Positions 30,028-41,618 of a stretch of 45,502 bases of DNA are shown in pieces. The DNA comes from Chara braunii (taxonomy: Eukaryota > Streptophyta > Charophyceae > Charales > Characeae). Under the pieces are notes generated by a model. The model made no database searches. It had not been told where the DNA came from and saw only the letters and a program-made list of their open reading frames with translations. The stretch is taken from assembly GCA_003427395.1 (NCBI GenBank), contig BFEA01000024.1, forward strand, positions 1,013,728-1,059,229, written 5' to 3'. Within the stretch, counting starts at the first letter, position 1. The number at the start of each line of letters is the position of its first letter. A program made the position numbers and the translations under genes.

Positions 30028-30037
30028 TTGCTCTTGA
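30028..30037. repeat. LINE target-site duplication, right copy
   Basis: TTGCTCTTGA, identical to 5702-5711, at the 5' end of the LINE. Confidence 0.85.
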
Positions 30038-30685
30038 CTTTCTGTTGCCTGAGAACCAGCCAACTGCAGCACCAGGCCGCATAGACTCGTAGAGTATGCT
30101 GTCAAGTATGAACAGTTGCTACAGCAGGCTGTCAAGTACATAAAGAAGTCTTAGGATGCCATGGTGGCATATGAGAATAGGTGCAAACGGCCGTCTGCAT
30201 TTCAGGTAGGTGATCGGGTCTGGGTTAAATCATCTGAGTTGGGGCAGGAATTGGGAATCCCCAAAAAGCTGATGCCACAATATTTTAGACCCTGGGAAGT
30301 TTGGGATATAGTCGGAGATCAACCAAATGGTCCCTCGTATGTCATTCACATCCCACATCACCTCCGCACACACCCCGTTTTCCATGCATCCAAGTCGGCT
30401 CCTTTCGCTGAAACGGATCAGTTTCCCTCCAGGAGATCAATGCTGCCCCCGACCATGGATGGACACGTGGACATTGACGACATTGTTGAACACAAGCTGA
30501 TGCCTGTGCCCAGGCCTCCAGGCAGGGGATGCCCCCCCAAACCACAGACATCATACTGATCCTAAAGACATCAAACTGATCCTAAAGAAGATTGGTGGTT
30601 CACAAGACAAGAGTTGAAGAAGAAAGCTCCACAGATTGTTTCGAACTACGAAAGAGCTCTGAAGAGGAAGCAAGCAGCAGAATAA
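30028..30685 (+). pseudogene. pol: gypsy-1 integrase C-terminal part, continuation of 5711
   Basis: Begins with the second TSD copy and reads ALDFLLPENQPTAAPGR, continuing the frame broken at 5711. From 30161: RPSAFQVGDRVWVKSSELGQELGIPKKLMPQYF (GPY/F module), HPVFHASKSAPF, PPTMDGHVDIDDIVEH, then a decayed chromodomain tail with a short duplication (ATACTGATCCTAAAGA-type, near 30550-30590), ending TAA at 30685. Internal stops at 30091 and 30154. Close homologue of 15390-16043. Confidence 0.9.
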
Positions 30686-30705
30686 AACTTCTCAGAGGAC
30701 TATTG

Positions 30706-31349
30706 AAGGAGGAGGGAGTGCGATGATTTTAGCCCTCGGCATACCTGCAGAAGGCCCTTACAGCAAGCATGTGCCCGCCGTAAGTGAAGGCGCGCCCCTG
30801 AATTTTCAAGGCGGCCTGAGTTTGTCATTTGTAAAGCTTTGGTGGGCGCCGGACAGTTGACACGCGCCAGTTGGTCACGTCCTCCCTGCTCGTGAGAATC
30901 AGCAAAATACATGTGAGCGAAAGCAGACAAAGCAAGGCACACCACACGTATGTGCCTGGTAGTTGGGTTCTTTTCACAAATGGTCCCAGGCCACTGTCCC
31001 TAGGCGCAGCCACTGAGTGAAGCTACTGGAAACTCGGTCCCACGAGGCAAGCAGCAGGCAGCGAGCCCGCCACTTTCCATTTAGGAAAGTGTCGGGCTGC
31101 GCATTGGGCATTCGGGCACTTGCTTGTGCAAGCGGCAGCGCTGCTGGAGTGTGCGCTCATGGGCTGCTTGCTGTGCGCTAGTGGAGGTGCTTGTGCATGC
31201 GAACGCGGTCGTGAGAAAGTAGGGCACTGCAAGTGGCAGCGCCATAGCCCAGCCCCCATAGCCGGCCGGGCTCGGGCGCGGACATGGTCAGCGGGGAACG
31301 GTGGTGGTCTTCGTGTGAGGGGAGACATGGGTGAAGAAGACAAGGGAGG

Positions 31350-31391
<42 letters not shown>

Positions 31392-31464
31392 NNNNNNNNN
31401 NNNNNNNNNNNNNNNNNNNNNNNNNNNNNNNNNNNNNNNNNNNNNNNNNNNNNNNNNNNNNNNN

Positions 31465-31535
<71 letters not shown>

Positions 31536-31892
31536 GGATGAGGATGTGAGGGCACGTACCTGGCCTTGGCGATGGTCTGGATGGTCGACATCTGCATTTA
31601 CTTCGGTTGTTGCGGCTGACGTCAACTCGTTGCTTTGTCACTGTGTAGTTTAGGATAGAGTAGCTGTGTGATCGTAGTCGGGCGCTGAGCGCCAATAGGA
31701 GGACGAGCTTCGATTGCATTGTTGGTGGTGGCGAGTATATGCTTTCATTGACAATTGAGTTTGCTGCCTCGGTTCTCCATCGGTGTCATATCAGTGCATT
31801 TCTGCTTTCTGGACAGCATTCGACTATCTGGCTTTCATTGTGATTTTGCAATCTGGAGTTCTGTCATTTCACTATTGCTCATTTTCCTTGCA
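30706..31892 (+). repeat. gypsy-1 polypurine tract and 3' LTR
   Basis: The purine tract at 30706-30718 is followed by an LTR from TGCGATG (30719) to CTTGCA (31892), TG...CA, 1174 bp including a gap. Start, middle (GCGCAAGC, CTGCTGGAG-type words) and end resemble the gypsy-2 LTR, but divergence is high, fitting an older insertion. The five bases after it are CATGG; the matching 5' flank is outside the window. Confidence 0.85.
31351..31532. repeat. (GA)n microsatellite with 73-N assembly gap inside the gypsy-1 LTR
   Basis: GA repeat 31351-31391, N at 31392-31464, GA repeat again to 31532. The true repeat length is unknown. Confidence 0.95.
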
Positions 31893-34140
31893 CATGGTTC
31901 TCTCCGAAATCGTGGAGAAGGACCGGAATTTCGATGGGAAGCTCGTCTTCTAATTTATGTGTACGAGGTGCTACTGCAAACATAGTCGTACTCGACCCTA
32001 TAGACAGACCAGAACCGAACTGACTGGTTACACTCTGCATAACGGTTTGACCGATTGAGGGTAACATCATTGCTGACCTACCTGCTTGGACCTCTCTTCT
32101 CATTACATGCTCCCCAACTTTGGGGAGGCTCTAAAACACATGAGGTCTCCTGGTATGACTCTTTTTTTTCTTTTTTTTCTTTTTGGGACAGTGCTCCAGT
32201 CTATTCGTGGGGAGCAACACGTGCTGGGAACCTGGCCCAGCGTGCCATTTGAAAACATATTGGAAACTTGGAAAACATTTGCAGAACAAATTGAGATACC
32301 GGGGCCATTATGAAGAACAGCTACTATGCTCGGCTTCCAAGAAAATTTAAGAACTTCAAGGGTCGTGGAAACCGCTAACCTATTCCATAACATACTCATG
32401 AGATAGACTAAAGCTCGGAAGGGTGAGATTACTTCGAATCTCTAATCCATAGGAGCATTCAACCTGAAACCAAACTACCTTGATGCCAATCGGCAGCTCA
32501 ACCCTAAAACCTACCCCAACCCTCGTATCCTCGATACCCGGCCTCTACCAGGCCTCACACCCTCAACTGCTGGGTTACAGAGTGGCGCGACCCACTCCAG
32601 AACATCCCCCACCTGCTAGGCTACAGGGCGAAGCGACCCACCCCGGCTTCGGCCAGCATCATCTAAGTACCAACTCACCAACGGACATTGGAGTGCCATC
32701 CACCCTCGACAACTCCCCAGATCTCTCTACCAGGCCTCATGCCCTCAATATTTTTCTGTTCTCATTCAGTTCTGTGTTGTCACTCTTGACTATAGGAACT
32801 ACACCCAGCACAAGGTAAGTTAAACCAGTGCCTAGTAACTTCCTACCATCTACTGCTCAGTCGCTGCTTGGGTGTGTGATGACAATATGTACCCAAGAAG
32901 ACTTAGACTAGCTTCACCACCGGTCCTCTGCATACATCAAAGTCCTGACAAATACCATGCTGTCCAATTATTCCTTTCAGCCAGGCCTTCAGATGCCTCG
33001 ATTCTGGACTATATTCTGCTGGAAGTCCTGATGTCCTGCCTGGTCTTTGCATTATAGCCATGCTCTTAACAGTCCAAAGAAGCAGTTTAATGACACTCTG
33101 AAGTATCCCACTGCTCCACAGAACAAACAAGTACGAGTAGCCTCATGAAGGAAAGGAACACCAGAGGGGGTTGGAAACGCAAACAAGCTGCAAGTTGAGT
33201 GAACATGGCAGGTACGGACTTGTATAAGCTTAGACTTTAAGTTGAAACAGACAAAGAAAGAGGTCCTGGAGGACTACCACTCTCTCCAATCCGCCACTCG
33301 ATCTACCCCCTCTCACTCAAAATGGGAAAGAATAGGAGACAAAGCACATTACTTTGTACTGGGGTTGACTTTCTCCTTCAGTTTCTGGTACTCTTCATTC
33401 AGCATTTTCCGGAAGCGGGAGTTCAAGTTCTCAAGGAATTCAAGCTCTTTCCCAGCCACCCAAGCTAAGGATTTCTGTGTCATACCAAAGGCAAATGCAC
33501 ACACACAGTTCCACGGAGAAAAGGCAAAGACGTGGAGGAGAAAAAAATCCACCATAATCAATCAACCAGATATCTTCTGCACACAGATTCCCTCCAGCAA
33601 ACCTTTCCCGATTCTTCTGCACTGCATATGACGCTTTCCATTGTCCCCTGTGCCTTTGACAAATAAGCATGTCCTGGTCAACGAATTCGAATTCAACAAC
33701 AATGTTGGAAACAGAACTCACGTGGTTATCATGTTATTGTCCACGCTGGCTACTACAAGGCTGGCCTTTGGCAAGATGTAGTCGTGATGAACCATGTTCC
33801 CAATAATTTTGGTACAGACCTGAAATCACCAGTCCACCAGCCCCTGGACTACCAGGGTCCGTGACCAGATTTCGCCTACCGGACCAACAAAATGGGCAGC
33901 CCACGTGGGCCACCTCGCACAAGCAGTTAACAGGGACCCCCACTTTTCAGCCCTGGTTAACCCCCCCAACACTGAAAAGTGCGTTTGGGGATAATTTTTT
34001 TGAATTTTTTTCAGCTTTTTTTTTCTTTTTGCCCTGTTTTATTTTTGGTCAAGGTCTGCATGTGCTGAGTTTGGTGTTTAGTGGAGTCCTGGAGATGACT
34101 GTTTTGGCCAGCCCTGAAAATCCTGAAAATCCTGAAAACT
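31893..34140 (-). other. Unassigned region with weak candidate exons of unknown genes
   Basis: No transposon domain recognised. Minus-strand segments that look coding: 32103-31893 (APRTHKLEDELPIEIPVLLHDF), interrupted by the gypsy-1 LTR; about 33830-33739 (IIGNMVHHDYILPKASLVVA), bordered by TTTCAG and GTGAGT; and 33473-33345 (GKELEFLENLNSRFRKMLNE), preceded by ACACAG and ending at a TAA. The last two do not join in phase with the splice sites I can see. On the + strand, 32191-32313 follows a long pyrimidine tract and AG. I cannot name any of these; they may be relics or chance frames. Confidence 0.3.
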
Positions 34141-34481
34141 GAAACGAGCGAATTTTGCATGAAAACACACTTTTGCCTTGGGGTTTAAGGCCCTTTTGAT
34201 CCATTGTTTTAGTTTTTTCTTTTGCTGTTGGTTTATTTGGTGTCCACTCTATGGACTGGCGACAAGTCTGGCTTAAAAGGTGCCAGACATTTGTGACAAT
34301 GACCCTGAAAAAACCCTGAAAATTTAGGGCTCTGTTAAACCACCGGTATCTCAGCCAGCCATTGTTTTTGGGACACGGCGCGTTAAGGGCTGCATTGGAC
34401 GGGGTTCGGGGGAGGAAAAGAAACAAAATCGAAAAACGAAAACAAAAGCAACAGGAAAAACACGGGCTCGGCAGGGCAGGG

Positions 34482-34482
<1 letters not shown>
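34141..34482. other. Intergenic stretch, nothing recognised
   Basis: AT-rich sequence with short CCTGAAAAT-type direct repeats just before it (34115-34140). No open frame beyond low-complexity translation. Confidence 0.5.
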
Positions 34483-34683
<201 letters not shown>

Positions 34684-34823
34684 TGTTACATGCTAAGCCT
34701 GCACACGGGCCCCGCTTCAGGGGCCCGACGGTTGCTGAGGGCCCCCAGGCCGCACGCCATTCACGCATGCGCCCTGGAGGCCCACGGCCAGCCTTAGGGT
34801 CACAGGATTCGATTTGAGGTAGC

Positions 34824-34843
34824 ATTTATTTATTTATTTATTT
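34824..34843. repeat. (TTTA)n short microsatellite
   Basis: About five TTTA units. Confidence 0.85.
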
Positions 34844-34892
34844 GCTGTCCTATTTTTGTCTGTTCAGGCGTCGTTTCGGACTTGCAACAGTC

Positions 34893-35475
34893 CCACGTCA
34901 GCACCAAGCCTGAGGAGAGGCTATGCTACAACGCAGCGCATGCATAGCTGTATTGCAACAAACGTGGCATTGTTGCTGACGTGGCACTGTTGCTGTCGTG
35001 GCACTATGCTGACGTGGCACTGTTGCTGACGTGGCACTGATGCACCCAGGGATGCTGTGCTCCCAGGTGGGCTCACTCGACTGCTGCTACTAGGCCATGC
35101 CTGCGGTTGCGGTCTGCTGGCGTTGGGCAGGAGTCTGCTGACGTACTGTGACGTCAGGTGCGGGAGGTGCAGAGCTCAACACAGTGCCATGTCAGCAATA
35201 GTGCCAGATCAGCAAAGTGCCACGTCAGCAACAGTGCCACATCAGCAAAGTGCCACTTCAGCAACAGTGCCACGTCAGCACCAAGCCTGAGGACAGGCTA
35301 TGCTACAACGCAGCGCAGGCATACCTGTATTGCAACAAAGCTCTGCACCTCCTGCACCTGACGTCACAGTACGTCAGCAGACTCCTGCCTAACGCCAGCA
35401 GACCGCAACCGCAGGCATGGCCTAGCAGCAGCAGCCGGAGTAAGCCCACATGGGAGCACAGCATCCCCGGGTGCA
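34893..35475. repeat. Foldback array with TGACGTGGCA-type repeats
   Basis: Four nested components. A 70-bp direct repeat at 34893-34962 and 35270-35339 (CCACGTCAGCACCAAGCCTG start). An array of GTTGCTGACGTGGCACT units at 34963-35039. An oppositely oriented array of GTGCCACGTCAGCAA units at 35181-35285, period about 17-18. An inverted repeat with arms 35041-35175 and 35340-35475. The whole can fold as a large hairpin. No protein-coding content is supported. Confidence 0.8.
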
Positions 35476-35515
35476 CCCGGTCTAGGCCTGCCCGTTCTGA
35501 CAGGGCAGGGGCCCA

Positions 35516-36956
35516 ATGAGACCATCGAGGCCTACCAGCTTCTCGTGGCCAACTTCCTGACCTCCACCAACGAGGAAAAGAAGCGCCGCGACAAAGAGTA
35601 GGGCGCTCGCATTCGTGCAGCCAAACAAGTACCAGCGCAGCAGTGATGACAGCAAGACGAAGCTGCAGCAGCAATCAACTAACTCCAGTTGGCCGCTTGC
35701 ACGACACTGCAGCAGCAGGAGATGGAGTATGCAGCAACACTCAGAAAATGACACTTTACACCGAACACCAACGAGGACATCTCCATGATGATCGTGCAGC
35801 TCATTGCCACCTGCAACTGGCAGCAACAAGAGCTGCAGCGCCTGGCACGGGTGATCGACACAACTGAGACCAGCAAGATGGCACCAACCGCGGTTTTCAC
35901 ACCCGCCTCCAGGACTTGGAGACAATTGACGCTGCCACATCAGGCAGCGGACTGAGTACCATCCATCCGTCAACACGACAGCTGGAGCAGCGGATCGACT
36001 ATCTGATCGCCACCATTGGCAACCTAGGGACATTCACAGGTTCTGCAACAATCAGCCAGCAATTCACCACGTTGAAGGCCGGCATTTGCAAATTGCAGCA
36101 ACACCCAGCAGGTAGCAGCGACCATCGACCAACGACCGTACAAGATGCCGAACTTCAATATCGAGAAGTTTGACGATTACTACAAGCAAGACCCACTCGT
36201 TTGGTGGCAAGGATTTACTACGGCCATCGGCATCAACCACGTGACCACTTGGGGATAGCAGCGCTCTACATCAATGTGATCGCCACAATGCCATGCCAAA
36301 TTTGGCTCAACCGCTTGGCCACACATGAAGGGGTGACAATGGAGAACTTGCACACCAAGATTTCATGGGACAATCTCGCAGGAAAATGGAAGAAGCGGTT
36401 CATCATTGATGCCATCAAGGCCCGTACAGAGAACCAGATCTTCCACATGTTCCAAGGGGCTCAGCCTTCACAAAAATGTTTGACCAAGTCGCAAAAGATT
36501 GTTGCCACCCCTGGCTTGAACATGTCGTTCAAGCACCTCAAGTGCGGAGTTTTTCTACGCCCGGTCAACTCGTTGAGCTCGACCCTTGGTGATGAGGAGC
36601 AGTACGAGGACTTCAATTCGATCATCGACCATGCTCAGTCAATCGTCCAAACCAATCATCGTGCCACTAACGAAAGACAGGGACAACCGAATTTTGTGGA
36701 GAAAGGAAAAGGGCAACGGAGGCAGCCCGTAGCTGCAGTCCAATCAACTGGACCAAGTCATAACCCAACATCGACTTTAGCGTCAAGCGAAGGAAACCAA
36801 GTCAATGCCCTTTTGCCACGATGTCGAGCGCATCGGTCCCGCAAGGGGACCCTCCCGGCCGCGTCACAGATAATTTTGCAAGACTTGATTATTAAAAGAA
36901 ATTTGGGCGAAAATCCCAAAAAACGATACAGTAAAGCACTGGGGCCAAGGCCTTAG
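35516..36956 (+). pseudogene. gag: Gag relic of a second LTR-retroelement family
   Basis: 35516-35601 reads NETIEAYQLLVANFLTSTNE and hits a TAG. 36145-36240 reads MPNFNIEKFDDYYKQDP and LVWWQGFTTAIGI, a retrotransposon Gag beginning. After a frameshift near 36240 the 36201-36956 frame continues as GIAALYINVIATMPCQIWLN, WDNLAGKWKKRFI and GDEEQYEDFNSIIDHAQSIV. No zinc knuckle, protease or RT follows; the LTR-like repeat begins directly at about 36957. The sequence is unlike gypsy-1/2 Gag. Either the pol region was deleted or this was a gag-only non-autonomous element. Confidence 0.65.
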
Positions 36957-37590
36957 GTTGAGTTGCGAGAACGAGTATGAATTGATTCGTAAATCAACCT
37001 ATTGTCAAAATATAACATTAGATGATCCTCGCAGGATCAGGCTGAACTTAGTCAGACCTTGAATCGAAGTTACCAAAGAGGACCTGTTACATAGCACAGG
37101 CTAGTTCCCACAGCTATGTTTAAGTGTATGGAGAAAAACCCCATATCACATTTCCCCCAACTTCTCTCAAGACTAAGTTTAAACCTATCTCTATATGATA
37201 TAAAAAATCAGGGAAAATTTTGGCATCATCTCCCCTGTACATGGTAGATTGCCAAAGTTTTCCCTACCAAATATAATCTAACTCCTTGAAAAATAGAAAA
37301 GAAAGTGTCTTTTCATAATTTTTACTTAGCTAGATACGAGAACAGAGAACGAATTTTGACTTTACAGAGTCAATTTTTGTCTAACTCTTTGATTTAGTAA
37401 AAATTTGGGCAGCACTCCCTTTAGAAAAGTAGGCTACCGAAAGTTTTACTAAACCAGATATGAACTCAAAGACAAAACTTGAACTCCGCTAAGACAAAAT
37501 TTGACTAACTCTTTAGATTTGTAGAAATTTCGGCAGCACTCCCTCTAGCGAAAGTGTGTTTGTAAAATTTGTACAAAGCTAAATATGCAA
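36957..37590 (+). repeat. LTR-like AT-rich repeat, copy A
   Basis: Aligns by eye with 44660-45190: both carry GATGATCCTCG(C/T)A(A/G)GATCA, a CTTAGTC..GAATCGAA block, an AGGACCTGT(T/G)ACATA block and later units with ATTTGGGCA(G/A)C(A/G)CTCC. TGATCCT/AGGATCA forms a 7-bp stem in this copy. Within the repeat, units containing GGCAGCACTCCCT recur about every 120-130 bases (near 37410 and 37533). The boundaries are approximate. Confidence 0.6.
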
Positions 37591-38400
37591 GGACGAGCGA
37601 GGCTCACTTCGACGACGAAGACCAATGTACATGACGTCAAGACCAATGCCGACGTCCCACATACACGAAGTACGTTCTCTCGCATCCCCTCATCGGACCT
37701 TGTCCACCCACACCTACGCCTCCTTCCCTGAAGACCACTATCGCCTCATCAGCTGCCCACGGCCCTGCAGCCCAGCTATGGCCGCTTGGCGCCCCGCTGC
37801 CCTGCAACGCCCCACACCTCTTAGCGTCCACTGTCGGAGGGCGTGGTGTCCCAACCCTCCGTCGTGTACCAGGCACACCCTTCTCATGGCTCCTCAGTTG
37901 TGTATCTGACTCGCTCTGTCCGCGACCTGTTCCTGGACTAACCGACTGGTGCTCCCACAGCAAAAGGGGTGGGGTTGCACCACTGGGCTTTCCATTGGTC
38001 CACGCAGGTCCGGTGCCCTGCTGTACAACAGAGCACGACCGGCCAGTGCCCGTGGTAGCCGTCGGGCTCGCCGAGGGACGAGGAGGTGAAAGGTATGGCA
38101 TATGCTTTTCTGTCGCGCGCCAAGTCTTTTTTGATTGGGTTATGGGATATATGCAGGGTAGCAGTCACGATCGAAAAGAAAAGAGAAAATATAAAGAAAA
38201 TTAAGAAAAGGAAAAAATAGGGTCGTTTCAGATTGTGACTCTTGGTTAATTGAAAAGGCCTAAGGTGAATGCAGGGTTACGTATTTTTCTCATTTTATTG
38301 TCAATCCAAATTTAGTCCCCCTTTCTGTCACTTCGCAGGGAATGAACAGTTCAATTTTGAATTCTTAATTCCGCATGGACGGCCTAGACTGCCCGACCCC
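37591..38400. other. Stretch without a supported gene
   Basis: GC-rich segment at 37600-38100 with long frames on both strands that show no motif I recognise, then AT-rich sequence to 38400. Confidence 0.4.
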
Positions 38401-38659
38401 TCGTGCTTCAGTTGCTCTGGGATTACTTGCAATGTAGGACCCCAAAAGAGGGGCAACCCGCGGCCGCTTTGGTAGGAGGCTTATCAGCCCCCGCGGAGTG
38501 TCCTAAGCCCCCTCCTTGCCATCGGATGCGGGCACCCATTAGTAGTAGTTTGATGGCTCCTCTTAGAGAGAAGGAGGCGCCTGTTGGTATCCCATTATGG
38601 AGTCATCTCTCGGGTACGGCCTCAAAGTGGCGGCCCGGACCCCGAAAACATCAAGCATC

Positions 38660-41468
38660 CTACCGCCACAACTGCACCTGCACATCACGGTCCTCCTCCG
38701 ATGTCCTCTGGTCCACCCCCTCGCAGATAGCCTCTGCCTCCAGGCCACCCTCGTCGTCCAACATGGACTTGTCCTGAGTGCACGGAAGAACCAGACCGCC
38801 CCCCACGCTCCGAAGAGCCAGAAGTCGCGTGTTGGCTGTGATCTCGACCAACTTCGCGATTTTCGGGAACAACAACCTATTACGCTTCTTTGTTTGAGTA
38901 CTCTTGTGGCTGGCCTAGTTCCTCTCTGCAGGAGAGGAACACGTCCACATGTACATGACACGAAGAGCGATACACTGAAGGTCGGGAGCACAACCGCCAT
39001 ACGGTGACCACCACAGACCGCACTCGACGGTCTCCTGCTCCCCAACGCACATCTTCGCAGCGGCGCGCCCCCGCTCCCCTCCCCATGTGCAAGTTAAAGT
39101 CCATATGTGAAAATCTCGCAGCTGCAACACAGCGTCTCGGTACTCCTTGCGTCGCTCGTCAAACCTAGTCTGCGACATAATGTACCGCTCTGCCTCCCTC
39201 ACAAGTCGTGCCTCCTAATCCTTCACCACGCCGCTGTAATACTGCATCGACCTCCTCATGGGGCAGAGGAGGTACGCCGCAGCGTGCGCAGGCTCACACA
39301 TATGAGCAACGCGGTCCTGCACGCACTTGAAAATCTGGTCCGCCAATCTATGTATCACCCGCAGTCGTGACCGCAGGCCATTTGGCCGCACGCGGTCGGC
39401 ATCCCGACCGCAGAGGGCGACCGCCCGTGGCCAAGTTCGGTTGGAAAACCCCAACATTTTTAAATCCTAGGATAATACACCAAAAATAAAATAAAATCCC
39501 TCAGGCAAAAATTCTTCACTTTATTATTTTAGTAAGAAAAATAAAGGATTTTGTTTGCTTTTTATCTCAAATGTGGTAACGAATTTTGATATGACCCCAA
39601 GGCAAAAGTTGTTCAGTTTATTGTTTGGCATAACATATATTTTTTTCAGAGTTTTGTGTTTTTTTTTTCTTTTCTTTTCTTTTTTTTTCATGACCGCGAC
39701 CTCGCGGCCGAGACCGCGGTCCGCGGCCGTGCCCGCGGCGACCGCGACCGCGGGGGATTCATAGCCGCCAATCCATCCTCAAGGGGGGCAACGGCCACCT
39801 GCACGTTCTCCACCAACTGGCAACCGCCCCGCCCCGTAAACCACTCTCGACATGCACTGCCCTTCATGATCCATCTTGAGCGGCAAATCATAAACCAACT
39901 TCATAACGACTCGCCAGATGTCCATGGAGTCCCACTAGGTGTCGTGCCGGATCTGCCACCGCACCCAGCGCACATACTGCCTGGTCGATGTAGTCGCCCA
40001 AGGCTCCCTGCACCAATCAATCCCGTCCACCATTCGCTCCAAAGGACGTCGGACAACATCCAACGGCTTCAACATCGCATAGACAAATGCGAATCAAATC
40101 TCGCACGAGTACAACAACCCGAGATGGCGACTCTCTCTCCTGAATAGGAAATGCGCTCAGTCGTGCATTTTTATGAAATGCACTACTGCTCTCTCTCGTA
40201 CAATAATATCCACGCACCACGGACCCGCTGTCCCAATGTCCGACAACAACTTGTTGCACACGTGTGCTGCACACAAGAGCCACGTGATGCGTCTGTACTC
40301 AGGCCACATAAGTGGATCGGTCAAAGCGTTGCCTGCCTTTACATAGGCAGATGCAAAATCTGTGCAAATTGCATTGACCCTGTCTGGACCAAAGTCGTGG
40401 AAGACTGATATCCACCTCCCCAAACACTGCCAGTGCATCATCGGACTCACCCTCCCTATTGAGGGTGCTCCACATCATCACTCCTCGAGCACCAGCTGCT
40501 AGGAAGTTGACGATGGGTCTCCCATCGTGAGACTTCCTGCCGTCGGACAGGATCGTGGCCCCTGTGTGGTCAAATGACCCTTGGACATCCTTAAGACCGG
40601 CAACAACGTTGATTGCCATCTCAACCACCGTATCCATTGATGCGACTTCGTTCTCGGAAGGCCAAATCATGGGCACTGAAGGGGGTTTGTCCCTGAAGTG
40701 TGCGGTGTACGCCTTCCATGTGGGGCTCCGAATGATGTTGAAGGCTAGCTGGTTGCTGTACACAAAGCGCAACCACAACTTCCTGTGTTTGGCAGCCCAG
40801 CCAGACCCGAACGCCTCTTTTATCGTTGGCTGCCTCATCGTCTTCCCCTGCTGCATCGTGGCACCGTCCATATCCTTCCTCTTCCCTAAATTTGAATCAC
40901 CCTCACCAACGGGCTGCTTCCCTGGCCGCTGCGAGTATGTACTGGCGTCCTCCCCGCCACCCTTTCCCTCGCCATCCAAATCAATGACGTCATCGCCCTG
41001 CTTCCGTGCCCCAACTGGGACTGTGGACGCCGCCCTCGCCACATGAGGACCTCCGCTAGGAATCCTATCGTCCACCTAAGCACCGTGAAGCTCCTCGTAC
41101 TTGCAGATTGGTTCCAACCACTTTCCTTCGAACGTGTACCCGCTCGTGTAATGCATGTCCATAAGAGCTTCGTCAGTCACTTGCGAACAACCCTTCACAC
41201 TGCGAAAATGTCGCGCTGCCCCATGTTTGTTCCCCTGCCACTCGTTCGCGCAAAACACACACCGAAGCATCCTCTGACCATGGAGCTTCTCTGAAAGCTC
41301 CTGGCCAACAAGCATGTACTTGTACACACTGTTCGAATTCTTCATGCTCGCCTGTGTGTCATCGCTGGCATGGATGAAGGTGTTTACTTGCCACTTCGGC
41401 ATTTTTGTCGTGCCCCGTTGACGCCTACCAAATGGCTGTTGGCAAGCCCCACGTGTCCACTCCCCCAC
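38660..41468 (-). pseudogene. hAT-2 transposase relic, interrupted by a MITE-like insert
   Basis: Read down the minus strand. BED finger: CVFCANEWQGNKHGAARHFRS then VKGC (41468-41076; MPKWQVNTF at 41402 is the likelier start). An in-frame TAG at 41076 precedes the core: FVYSNQLAFNIIRSPTWKAY, TGATILSDGRKSHDGRPIVN, FLAAGARG (first Asp in SDGRKS). After a frameshift near 40400: VNAICTDFASAYVKAG (second Asp), ITWLLCAAHVCNKLLSDIG. Then decayed sequence, the insert at 39364-39756, then HAAAYLLCP, ETVECGLWW, RVMYMWTCSSPAERN (third acidic residue, followed by a stop) and KKRNRLLFPKIAKLVEI (about 38900-38840). It is a different hAT lineage from hAT-1. Confidence 0.88.
39364..39756. mobile_element. MITE-like insert in hAT-2 with GACCGC-rich ends
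   Basis: An AT-rich core (about 39440-39690) is flanked by GC-rich ends full of GACCGC/GCGGTC words (39366-39425 and 39690-39755). It separates two parts of the hAT-2 frame (minus-strand AATCCC at 39757 and CGGGTGATACATAG at 39362). About 390 bp, no coding capacity. The layout resembles a non-autonomous hAT. No clear TSD was found, so the exact ends are uncertain. Confidence 0.6.
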
Positions 41469-41618
41469 CCGTCAGGCAGCCCGCTGCCAACTCCCCAACC
41501 TGGCAAAAAACCCCACCACCCTTCGGGCAGCACTCTGTCAACTCCCCAACCTAGCAAAAAACCCGACCACCCTTCGGGCAGACGTCCGCCAACTCCCTGG
41601 ACTAGCACCCCGGGCCCA
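41466..41618. repeat. Three 51-bp tandem repeats upstream of hAT-2 transposase
   Basis: Units start with CACCC(G/T)TC(A/G)GGCAG at 41466, 41517 and 41568; the third diverges at its end. Period 51 leaves both strands open (17-residue Pro-rich or Gly/Trp-rich repeats), which I do not consider evidence of coding. Confidence 0.8.

Noticed and set aside
35181-35285. Array of short repeats resembling a CRISPR
   Set aside because: Units are adjacent with no unique spacers, they vary, and the context is a eukaryotic retroelement.
37625-38101. Overlapping 94-codon (+) and 154-codon (-) frames
   Set aside because: GC-rich sequence open on both strands with no recognisable domain or start context.
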